Assembly: GCA_025769875.1 (NCBI GenBank)
Contig: JAGFNK010000372.1
Coordinates: 1-52,010, forward strand
Direction: 5' to 3'
Source: Russula earlei
Taxonomy: Eukaryota > Basidiomycota > Agaricomycetes > Russulales > Russulaceae
Length of the DNA: 52,010 nt
Every line of letters starts with the position of its first letter. Position 1 is the stretch's first letter. The notes beneath the pieces are model-generated. The model saw nothing but the letters and a program-made list of their open reading frames with translations, was not told the DNA's origin and did no database searches. The translations under genes were made by a program, and so were the position numbers. Shown here piece after piece: positions 35,919-45,580 of the stretch.

Positions 35919-36090
35919 GTGACCTCTGCAATCACAAAGGACATCTCATGTAGCAATGTAGGTTCCCTCATCATTGTTGCAAACCTGATCACCAATGTCA
36001 AGTCCCCAAGGACCAACTCCACTTCCACACTCACACCTGTTCATTGATGATATGCCCATACTCAGGCTAAAGACCTTAACAAGGGGATAA
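35919..36090 (+). pseudogene. second gag zinc-finger fragment plus polypurine tract
   Basis: Translates to LCNHKGHLM.QCRFPHHCC and KPDHQCQVPKDQLHFHTHTC, the same finger array as at 34580-34700. It ends in AACAAGGGGATAA immediately before the LTR at 36091. The LTR-A fragment on its left cut the rest of the gag away. This is the second instance of gag fingers placed directly before a 3' LTR. Confidence 0.65.
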
Positions 36091-37798
36091 TGTCACAAGA
36101 ACTGGCCACTCAGACCAGACCAGCAACCAGGACAGCCTACCCAGACAAGACCTCATGATTGACTCTAGGGATGTGCCCGGCCCAGCCTCAGGCCGTGAGC
36201 CGGGCCAAGCCAGGCCGAAATAGGCCGGGCCAAGCCAGGCCAAAGTGACGGCTTCGTGACGGCTTTGGCCCGGCCTGTGATTTGAAAAGCCAAAGCCGGG
36301 CCGTCAAGCCCCGGCTTTGATCATTTGGGTAATCATCAAACTTTAATTTATCAACTTTGCATGGACATGGACACCATGTTCCCTGTCATTTTTCATCGTC
36401 GTCTCTCAACCTTCCTTTTTGCTTGAGTCAAGTACATGTACAATGTAAGCCTTGGTGGCCTATATGTCAATGTGCAATGCTCAGTCGCATTGGTTGCTCA
36501 TAATCCCTTTCCTCAGTCTTACATCGCTTCGTCCCGCAGCGTACCATGTTGTACACTTGACTTCACTCATTCCACATGTATAATCCATGCTCTTACCATG
36601 CCTCATCATGCTTTCCAGAACATAATGACTCCGTAATATATTTGATATTTAAATACAAAAGTGCTATTCTAAAGTCCTACTGCGAATCCGCGAGCGCGAG
36701 GCGATGCGGCGATGATGTCGGGGGCGAGACGCTATGGGCAGCGAGCCCTCGAATAGGGCGGCAATGATGATGGGTGAGGCGCTGTGGGCAGCGAGCCCTC
36801 GGGTAAGGTGATGGTGACGATGTCGAACACGTCATACAGGTCCGTGCATAGACATGTGGCGGACGCGAGGACGATGCTTGAGGGACGGTCTTGGGAGGGT
36901 GCGAGGCACAGCCGGACGGCGATGGTGTCGTGCCGTAGGTCGAAGTGTGGGGAGGAGCCGTGCTCCGACTTGAAGACCGAAGGGATGAAGGCGTTGAGCG
37001 GCAAGGCGAGTGACGTCGACAGCGATCAAATTGAGCCGTTGTCGTAGTCTGCTGACATGGAGTGGGCAACGCGGTGGGGATGACGTCGAGAGTGGGAACG
37101 CGAGGAAAGGAGGGTGAGGTGAAAGGAATGACGATAGTTGGAAGGAGGGATGTGAGTGGGATGAAAGACGAAGGGAAAGTGAACGCATGGCGTGCAAGGC
37201 CTGGTACAAGTCATGTGGCCAGCGGGCTCACATACAAAAATCTTACGTACAAAAGCCGTGGCCTAGGCTGGGCCAAGCCGGAGCCAAGCCGGGGTTGACG
37301 GCTTTGGCCCGGCCTGGGGTTTTAGAAAGCCAAAGCCGGGGCTTTCAGGCCAAGCCGGGCCGGAAAAACCCTAATTGACTCATTTTTGATGACTTGTTTA
37401 TGTATGACTTCTGTTTGCCATGACTCCTCCACATGCCCACCCTGATTGACCTGTAGTCACTATTTGATATAGTAAGACAAATGTATATAAGACTGCCTGT
37501 TGAAGGGAACAAGCCTTAGGCTTGTTCTCCTGTGAATTCACTGGTTAACTCCTTGGAACCTGTCTGTCTCTGAGCTATCAAGCTCACTTGCACAGTTGCA
37601 CTTGTCTCATGCATGAACAGATTTGTCAGTGACACTGCCCCCAGTCAGTGACACCAGTCATAGTTTGACTTGGTCTTGAGACACTAAACCCTTGAACTGG
37701 TCTCTTCAAGCCAGCCCCCATTGAACCACTGAACCAAGTCCAGGGACTTGGCCCCACTGATCCCAAGCTAATGCTCAAATTGCCATGATGCCATAACA
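36091..37798 (+). repeat. LTR-C copy split by a hAT-like element
   Basis: TGTCACAAGAACTGG...GATGCCATAACA. Without the hAT insert it is 492 bp. It shares its first 17 bases and polypurine tract with LTR-B but differs beyond. TATATAAG at about 37484 is followed by the hairpin GAACAAGCCT..GGCTTGTTC. The U5 part resembles 40640-40880 in reverse. Confidence 0.75.
36166..37373. mobile_element. non-autonomous hAT-like DNA transposon with captured GC-rich DNA
   Basis: A perfect 8 bp target duplication ATTGACTC (36158-36165 and 37374-37381) bounds a 1208 bp unit with TAGGG...CCCTA ends and subterminal GGCCCGGC/AAGCCGGGCC repeats in both orientations. The 8 bp target repeat and TAGGG end fit the hAT superfamily. 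No transposase ORF. The middle (about 36680-37220) is much richer in GC than the ends and contains a minus-strand open frame (36732-37004, NAFIPSVFKSEHGSSPHFDL ...) and a duplicated block CTATGGGCAGCGAGCCCTCG / CTGTGGGCAGCGAGCCCTCG, so it may be captured host sequence. I do not recognise the protein. Confidence 0.85.
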
Positions 37799-38247
37799 GC
37801 TAGAGTCTCCCTTAGCAGCTTTCTTAGCTTCTTTGTCTGCTTGCCCATTTTGTTTGAAGTCACAGTGACCTGGGACCCAGTGAATCTGAATGGTTGTATG
37901 TCAAGGGGGGTAAGGAGCACTTTATAACAGAACCTTTAGCATTACATCCCCACTTAGAGGGGAAACCCTCAAAACTGGTCCTTTTGCTCCAAAAAAGAGA
38001 CTGACCCCTATCGGTGTCTACTCTAAACCAGAGCCATCAGCAAAAGCACCAGCTGAATTTATGGTGTTTACAAATTTGTCTGATTGCTGGGTGTCATGAC
38101 TGTATCACTGAATGCAGCTGGCAGTGACACCCCCAATACACTGGCACAACTTCCAACAGCATGAGACCATAGGAACGGAGGCATAACCATAACTTCCGAT
38201 GCGTATGTCACTCCTCGTTACTGAACACCCTGAAATAATTGAAGCTA
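37799..38247. other. gene-free stretch between LTR-C and ADI1
   Basis: No ORF or repeat family that I recognise. Contains two copies of short words like CAGTGACACC also seen in LTR-C. It is the 3' side of ADI1. Confidence 0.4.
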
Positions 38248-38972
38248 TCATGCTACCGCAGCACCCTCCAGTGACTTGATGTATCGAACACGATAGTCAT
38301 TAGAGTCGGTCTCTGGGCTGCGCGCATATGGCGTCCAATTCGGTTCCTCCTGAGGGCACGGATTGATTTTGGGCATTAATAGAACTTAACATCTCACCGA
38401 CCTTGAACAGACGAAGCGCCTTGATTTGATTTAATGTATCGAGTGTGAAGCGATGGTAGATGCCAGCAGGGACGACAAGAAGATCGCCTGGCAGGACATG
38501 AATACGGATCCACTCGTTCGAAGGATGCTCTGTGTAACTTGTTTCCTCAGTGGCGGCCGAGAAAGAGCACTTGAGAATGTTACGCACCGCGTATATCAAA
38601 AAACCCCGAACCAGAGAGTATGAAGCGGATCTCGTCGTCTTCATGCATGTGCCTATCAATGTAGCGGCACCATCAGCGATAGACTACGGTCATTTTCAGC
38701 GCCACGCACTCCTCAAAGAATGCACTGAGCTTCGAGTCGTATAGGTCGCCAAGTCCTTCCTTGGTCACGTCGATAGTGTCGCGATTTTTATAGCCATGTT
38801 GTTCAGCAATCCGGTCGATCTCGGTTTCCCACCCTCCTCCGAGTCGGCTGTCCAGGGAAACATTCCAATGAAGGACGCCAAGGCTACGAAGGTGCGCATG
38901 ATCTGTATATCTTCCAGAATCGTGTGGAAGGCGCTGGTCTCCAGCAATATTATCGAAATAATACGCACGCAT
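38248..38972 (-). CDS. ADI1: acireductone dioxygenase (methionine salvage)
   Basis: Four exons: 38710-38972, 38588-38652, 38402-38529, 38248-38349; 185 aa, all introns 52-58 nt, GT-AG and in frame. The Fe2+-form enzyme converts acireductone and O2 to the methionine precursor 2-keto-4-methylthiobutyrate and formate. The N-terminus [20 protein letters not shown] is the family hallmark. Cupin metal ligands are present: H89, H91, E95 in HMHEDDE and H135 in IYHRFTLD, plus [11 protein letters not shown]. Exon 2 is just 65 nt and carries three of the four metal ligands. An in-frame ATG at 39023 would add 17 residues; 38972 was chosen from the conserved start. The gene is intact although repeats surround it on both sides. 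Confidence 0.94.
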
Positions 38973-39360
38973 AGGTGATTGAGAGGAGAGATGTCCAGAT
39001 CGGGTCCTTCGTGACCACCTCATACCATATTTGTCACATCACTCGTAACGCGTTACCCTTTGTTATGTGACAGCACAGCATATCCATCTGATCCACTGCT
39101 GATACAGCCTTAAAGAAAAACCATACCCTCCTGGTACACATATTCTGCAGTTGGATGGATTGTGCAATGATTACCAAAGAGATTGTTTTTTCAGCAAGCA
39201 AAGTGGTGCTTCAACCATACATAAAACATGACAGGCAAGGGATAAGTTAAGTTAAGTCTGCTTATAGTCAAGTTCATCAGCGAAAACTTAGCTGACTTAA
39301 CATGCTTATTTCATCATTACTTTTGTTTTCATGTGACCTTGCACTTGCCATTTTTGGATG
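38973..39360. other. stretch upstream of ADI1
   Basis: ADI1 promoter side. GC-poor, no TATA box placed with confidence, no ORF. Contains TTAAGTTAAGTCTGCTTA and AACTTAGCTGACTTAACATG, a loose inverted pair. Confidence 0.4.
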
Positions 39361-39770
39361 TCATTTCAAGTGCAAAATTAAAACTGCTATATCTCAACAG
39401 GTTCTCAACAGAGTGCCTTGAAACTTTGACAGTAGAACCTTATATACTGTATCTAGGTGCAGCTTAAATATGGGAGCCTAATATTCAGTTCTTGACATGT
39501 TGATTTTTGTGTGCTGACATCAGTGCAAAACTTTGAACTGCCATATCTCAACTGTTTCTGAATTGATTGACTTGAAACTTTGACAGTGGGATCTCATGTA
39601 CTGTATCTAGGTGCAGCCCAAGAGTTGGGGTCTAATTCTCAGTTCTTGAAGTTTTGATTTTTGGGTGTGATGTGAGTGTGAAATTTCAAACTGTCATATC
39701 TTGACCATTTCTCAATAGATTGACTTGAAACTTGTACAATAGAACCTTAGGCCCATGATACCAACCAAGA
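39361..39770 (+). repeat. imperfect tandem repeat, three units of about 160 bp
   Basis: Three successive units share CATATCTCAAC, TTGACTTGAAACTTTGACAGT, CTGTATCTAGGTGCAGC and TCAGTTCTTGA, at starts near 39388, 39540 and 39694. The third unit is shortened. Units differ at roughly a quarter of positions by eye. No coding function is visible. Confidence 0.75.
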
Positions 39771-40142
39771 ATTCTTGAACTTCAAACTTGAACTTGAATT
39801 TCAGGATTTTCTGGGAGTGACTGGTGTGACCAGTGTGATATAAGTGACATTGCATATATGATAAACTAATAGGTTTTTTTTTAATATGAGTTTTTATTTG
39901 CTTGTGATTTGCATATTTGCGTATTGTGATTGCAGCCGTGACTGGGAACTGACTCAGTCCACTGTGTCTGCTGAATGTTGCCGAGGCATACTGTAGGGCC
40001 CAGATCCATGCATGCAGAGCGAGAGATTTTTGAAGAGGAAATGGAAAACCTTTTTTTGAAAAAAACACTATTCAATAACATGTTCTGCATGGTCCCTCTG
40101 AATTCTCTGATACTGCTCCCACATGTCATCAGCAATTTTATC

Positions 40143-40555
40143 TCACCTGATATTTGCTCGCTCCCTCTCACGCTGGGTCACAGGGCCTGTTCCAAGTTCA
40201 CCAGCCAGTGCTTCCTCTTCTTGTGCGTCCATCTGGAGGTCAGCCACTTGGTCATCAAAGGTGCCAATCTCCACCTGATTACATAGGTATCCACGTGCAA
40301 ACTCACGTGATGACTCCACAGATATGAGTGCAAGGTAGCCATCCACCTCTCCGATGCTGCAATTGGCAAACAGGGATAATGCTGGGACAATATCATCAGT
40401 TGGCAACCAACAACCATTTGTGATATTCTTGATATCACTGGCAAGGTGTTGGACTGCCAGTGTCTGACGTGCATAAGGTAGGCGTCATTCATTGCCAGCA
40501 CGTGGTTATGTAAGCAAAACATCCCCACTTTTGCAATGGCTTCAACGCTTGCCAC
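40143..40555 (-). pseudogene. unrecognised protein fragment, frame-broken
   Basis: Two overlapping minus-strand frames join into one sensible sequence: KVGMFCLHNHVLAMNDAYLM ... LPVIS, then NGCWLPTDDIVPALSLFANC, GEVDGYLALISVESSREFAR and an acidic tail. The composition looks coding, and one shift near 40430 would connect both. I cannot assign a family. It may come from a DNA transposon or a host gene trapped between repeats. DNA between 39771 and 40142 and between 40556 and 40639 holds nothing else. Confidence 0.4.
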
Positions 40556-40639
40556 ATTATACCTTTTGCTATTCTAAGTCCTGAAGACTATAGATAGGAT
40601 GCCTATGAAAAGGTCTCTGAGCACACTTTCTGCAATACT

Positions 40640-40880
40640 TGTAATGGCGTCGCAGCCGTAAGAGCGTTAGCTCAAGGTTCAATGGGGGCCAAGTCCCTGT
40701 GACTTGGTTCAAGGGTTCAATGGAGCCGGCTTAAGAGGCCGGATCAAGGGTTTAGTGTCTCAAGGCTGAGTCAGACAATGACTCAGTCCTACAGACAGAG
40801 TCAATCTCCTGGTTTCGCAGAAGAGGAGGACGATGAGAGAGAGGCAGAGGAGGAAAAGGAACACAAGGGTTCCTTGAGGT
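40640..40880 (-). repeat. LTR-C end fragment, reverse orientation
   Basis: Reverse complement resembles the U5 part of the LTR at 36091-37798 (GAGACACTAAACCCTTGA, GAACCAAGTC, AGGGACTTGGCCCC). It begins TGTAATGG and is cut at 40880 by the left LTR of the large gypsy element. The missing half is not found at the far side of that element. Confidence 0.6.
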
Positions 40881-41841
40881 TGTCAAGACTCACTGTTGAA
40901 CTATCCAGTTCAAGAGCGAGGGATAAGCTCGAAGACGAGTCGATAGACGTCCAAGACCGCGTGGGCAAGGAGTAGAACCCAGAGGAGCAACAAATACCAG
41001 AGAGGTATTGTTACTGTGAGAGTAGAACAATCACGCAGGGAAGAGGCCAGGATAGTCACAAGGGGATGGTCCTTAAAGGAGTATCCCAGGAATGGAGAGT
41101 GCCGTAAACAAATGGACAGTCTGAGGACTGTCCGCTACTTTATTGAGCGCTTATATACTACAAGAGAACTGCTAAATAGGGAACAAGTCATAACCTTGTT
41201 ATCAAGCATCATAGGGTGATGAGTAAGAAGTCGGAGGACGCTTACTGAGCATGCTCAGTCATGCTCAGTAAGCTGCTGAGTAAGAAGCTTCTCTTGATGA
41301 GTAAGAGCTTCCATTGTCCACGTGTTCACTGCTTTAGTGCACGTGCAAGCACCTGATTCATTTCCTGTTAGTTAGTTTAGGGCCGGTCATTTGAGGACTT
41401 GTAGTTTGGTTAGGGAATAGTGTTATCTTATAAGGCCCTTATATAGTTCTATTAGGGTCCTTAGAGTCGACCCTAATACTTCTATTAAGGTCCTTAGTGT
41501 TGCCTTATAGTTCGTTCTATAGTTATTAGAGTTGGTCTAATAACGCGTTGTAGGGCCTTTGATACTAGGTTAGTACCTATTGTAGAGTTCCTAGGGTCAT
41601 TCCAAAGGGTCCTTAGAAAGGCCCTAATGCTGTCTTTTGTTGCTAGAAGGGTTGCCTTTAAGTGGGGCTTGCTGTATGTCGATTGTGCCGAGAATCGCTC
41701 GCGCAACAATGCGCGCGCGATATTGTGGACACCTCTACTCACCCCTTTTGCTCGTGTGAACAGGGTGACACCATAGAGGCTGGGTTTCCTCCTATAAGGA
41801 AGGGTCCTTCAAGGGCCCTCTCCGGAGAATGGTTCATGACA
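40881..41841 (-). repeat. Gypsy-1 3' LTR (LTR-A)
   Basis: TGTCAAGACT...GGTTCATGACA. Contains TATATAAG (minus strand, about 41150), the start hairpin (41114-41133) and the palindrome cluster (41240-41273). Differs from the right LTR at roughly 15 positions. Confidence 0.95.
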
Positions 41842-41853
41842 TTCATCCCCTCT

Positions 41854-44800
41854 TTATGACCTAGTTGCTCCTGCAACTATGTTATTAGGCTTAGGCATTG
41901 TTGGGTATTGTCGGTGAAAGGCCTTTACAGCCTCTTTGGCTTTAATTAGGTTTGACGCGGGCTCCCAAGTGTTCTCTGCCGCGGGGTACCCTTTCCATTG
42001 TACTAGGTATTGAATGCCTCTACGATTGGGGGAATGTCTGGACGCTAAGACTTTGTCCACTTCATACTGTTCCTCCCCTTCTACTATAGTAGGGGGGGGT
42101 TGTTTGAAGTTAGGGCCGTGGGCAGTGGTCTCTTTAAACGGTTTGATCAGGGAATTATGGAAGACTGGGTGTATCCTCCATGTCTTTGGTAGTTCTAGGC
42201 GCACATTGACTGGGTATGAGGTGACCACCTTGAAAGGTCCGTATCGTCGAGGGGCTATCTTGGCTTTTGGGTGCGTTGTCCTCAGATTAGTGGCTTCTAG
42301 CCAGACTAAGTCTCCTGACTTAAACTGGTACTTGGGGAAATGAGAGCTGGGCTGTCCCATTAGTGCTGCGGCATTGCGAAGGGAGGCTGCGACCTCCTCT
42401 CTAAGTAGGTCTAGTTGTTGCAGGCGTTCCAGGACGGAAGGGAACTTGGTATTGAAATTGAAAGGGGGGGCAAATGTCGGATTGAAGCCATACCATATTT
42501 CAAAGGGGGCTTTGTGGGTTGCACTATGGGTACGTGCATTATGAGCAAACTCCATGAACGGGATTAGTTCGGCCCAGTTATCTTGTTGGTGGTTGCAGAA
42601 GATCCTCAAATATTGTTCTAGTTCTTGGTTGACCCTTTCTGTTTCCCCATCTGATTGGGGGTGGTACGCCGTGCTAAGGGAGGACTTAATATTTAGTTTC
42701 CTCCATAGTTCTTGGGTAACTTTTGCTGCGAACTGAGGACCTCGGTCGGAGATGATTTGAGTTGGTAACCCTACTCGTCTCCACACGTTGTTCATGATTA
42801 GAGAGGCAGTATCCTCTGCGTTGATGGTCTTGTGACATGGGGAGATGATGGTAGCTTTGCTAAAGCGGTCCACCACTACTAGTAGGCTGTCATACCCTTG
42901 AGAGAGGGGTAGATCGACAATAAAGTCCATGGTGATGCTGTCCCAGATCTTGCCCGCAGGGGTGATAGGGACTAAGGGGTACGGTCGTTGTTGGGCGGTT
43001 CTTTGTGCTTTGACATATAGCACAACCATCTACATAGTTCTTGACAAATGTTAACATTCCTGGCCACCAATAGTTACGGCTTATTAGTTCGTAGGTCTTC
43101 CATTGACCCGGGTGGCCAGTGGCTAAGGAATCGTGGTGTACTTTGAGGACTGTACGTCTTAGTATGTCCGATCTTGGGACATAGACTTTTCCTTTGAAGA
43201 GAATCAGTCCCTCTTCTAAGTTCCAGTCCTGTAAGCCTTTTGTAAGGCGGCGGGGGCCATTCTTCAGGATGGTTTCTAAGGCCTTCTTTGACTTCCGGGT
43301 CATAGTCTTTGCTGGAACGTAGTTGTTTTCTTAGTTCGAAGTCCCCTATGGGTTCCGTTGTGGATGGTCGGGTTGCTCTAATTTTAAAAAATTGTTGGTC
43401 GAGCAGGACCTGTGCGTCATTTTCATGCATCCCCTCTTTATAGTCTGGCCGCCTGGACAGACCGTCGGCTTTGTTTTGGGTTCCAGGGTGGTGTATAATG
43501 TGGAAATTGAATGCGCTAAGCAGCAAAGCCCACCGAGCTTGTCGTCGAGTGAGTTTCTGTTTTGACATGAAGTATGTGAGGTTGTTGTGGTCTGTCCACA
43601 ATTCCACAGGGTGTTTAGCACCTTCTAAGTAATGTCGGAAATGCCAAAGCGAGGAAACTATAGCCAGAAGCTCTTTGTCGTAGATCATATAGTTTCCTCT
43701 GAGCAGGGTCTAATGATTTGGAGAAGTACGCCACTGGATGGTACCGGTTTAGTTCATCCGGCTGTTCTAAAATGGAGCCGACTGCAAAGTCGCTTGCATC
43801 GCAGATCAAGCGGAATGGTCGTGAATGGTCAGGGAGCATTAAGACAGGTGCCTTTGTAAATGCTTCAATAAGGATGCGGAAGGCTTTTTCCTCCTCGGAC
43901 CCCCAGTGAAATGGGTGGTCCTTCTTGGTTAGGTTAAACAATGGTCGGGCTAGATGGGAATATTGGTGTATGAAACGTCTGTAGAAGTTACAAAAGCCTA
44001 AGAAGGCTTGAACTTCGGTGATATTACTAGGAGTTGGCCATTGTGTGATGCCTATGAGTTTATCCGAGTCCATTGATATACGTCCTTGTGAAATGTGTAT
44101 GCCTAGATAGCTGATGGATGTTTGGCGGAAAGCACACTTTTCCGGCTTTAGGTATAAGTCATGGTCTTGTAGGATTTTAAGGACTTTATGTGTCCATTGA
44201 TCTAAGTCGCGAATGGTGTTTGCAAGGATTAGTATATCGTCTAGATATACCACAACGTGTCCTGTTGTGATCAGTGGTGCTAAGATATTGTTCATGAATC
44301 GTTGGAACGTGGCTGGTGCATTACAAAGGACCGAAGGTCATGATAAGTGGTTCGAAGAGGCCTAAAGGTGTCTTAAAGGCTGCGAGGTGTTCATCACCGT
44401 GTCGAAGGCGGATGTTATTGTATCCCCATCGTACGTCGAACTTTGTGAAGTATTGTGCCCCTTGTAGTTTGTCAATAAGGTCTGGGATTAATGGTAGGGG
44501 GTAGGCATCTTTGATAGTGGCGGCATTAAGTCCTCGATAGTCTTGTACTGGTCGCAAGGCACCTCCTTTCTTTTCTACAAAGAAAAATGGGCTAGCTATT
44601 GGTGCTTTGGAAGGGCGGATAGTCCCCCGTCTGAGGTGTTCGTCTAGATACTCCTTCAAGGCTATTAATTCCTTAGGAGTGAGTCTATAGATGCCACAGT
44701 CTCTACGTGAGGCTTCTGGTTTGAGGTTGATGGCATGATCCCATGGTGCATGAGCAGGGAGGCGTTGGGACGCTTGTTCGTCAAATACACTTTGCCAGAC

Positions 44801-45580
44801 TTTAAATTCCATTGGGATTAGTTTCTCGAGGGGTTGTGTTGGCTGATTATCCTTCGCCAGTTTGGTAGATGTTGTACTTTTTGCCTGGATTCGTAGTGGG
44901 TGACGTTGGAAGGCATTGTAAATGTGTTGGTCAACAAGGGGTTCCTCCTTGTCCAGGGTGTCTCGAAATATTAATGCTGCTTCATGCTTAAATGAGGGCT
45001 CTTCATCTTCTGGAATCGTGAGGGCTTTTATCGATCCTCCGCGTGTACTGTGGGTCGATGGGACTGTTATGGAGGGTTGTGACATTACACATGTTGCTGG
45101 ACAGTTTTGTAATGTGATAGTGTCGTTGGTCCAGTTGATGTCTGGGTTATGGTGTCGTAGCCAATCAGTACCCAGGATAATATCGTGGTCTCCTATGTTG
45201 GTAACAAGGAATTCTGCTTGTTCGTCATGTGTACCTCCCATCGCTTTGATTCGTAGTCGTTGGATGGTGCTATATCTGATTAAACCATTAGTGTTCGTGG
45301 TGCCGTCTACATTCTGTGCTGGTAGGGGTCTTTGTAAGTTGCGGAGGTGGAGATTATGTTGATTCACAAATTGTTCGTGGATGATCATTCCTTCTGCCCC
45401 ACTGTCTATGAGGGCACTTGCACCGATTTCCTTGCCGCTGAGTTTCCCCACGAGTGTTACTTTCAAGGCTATGGAAGGGGATCTTATATTCTTTGTAAAG
45501 ACTTTGGGGTAATTGATTTGTACGGGTATAGTGGCAATCTGTACCGTATTCCTTAGCGGTGCACTAAGGGGTTCTATCAA
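41854..45580 (-). pseudogene. Gypsy-1 pol (PR-RT-RNaseH-INT-chromodomain), four frameshifts
   Basis: 45580-44321: aspartic protease (SALIDSGAEGMIIHEQFV) and reverse transcriptase fingers (FFFVEKKGGALRPVQDYRGL). 44295-43690: reverse transcriptase palm (VVVYLDDILILAN) and RNase H start (LICDASDFAVGSIL). 43688-43310: RNase H end ([20 protein letters not shown]). 43303-43040: H2C2 finger ([17 protein letters not shown]). 43029-41854: integrase core with D, D and E (TMDFIVDLP, SDRGPQF, SDGETERVNQ), GPY/F-like region and chromodomain (EEQYEVDKVLAS, LVQWKGYPAAENTWEPASNL). Shifts near 44300, 43690, 43310 and 43035 are single-base, mostly in short homopolymers. Confidence 0.93.

Noticed and set aside
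41440..41500. TTAGGG-like words in LTR-A suggesting telomeric DNA
   Set aside because: They are single interspersed words inside a retroelement LTR (TATTAGGGTCCTTAGAG), not a tandem telomere array.
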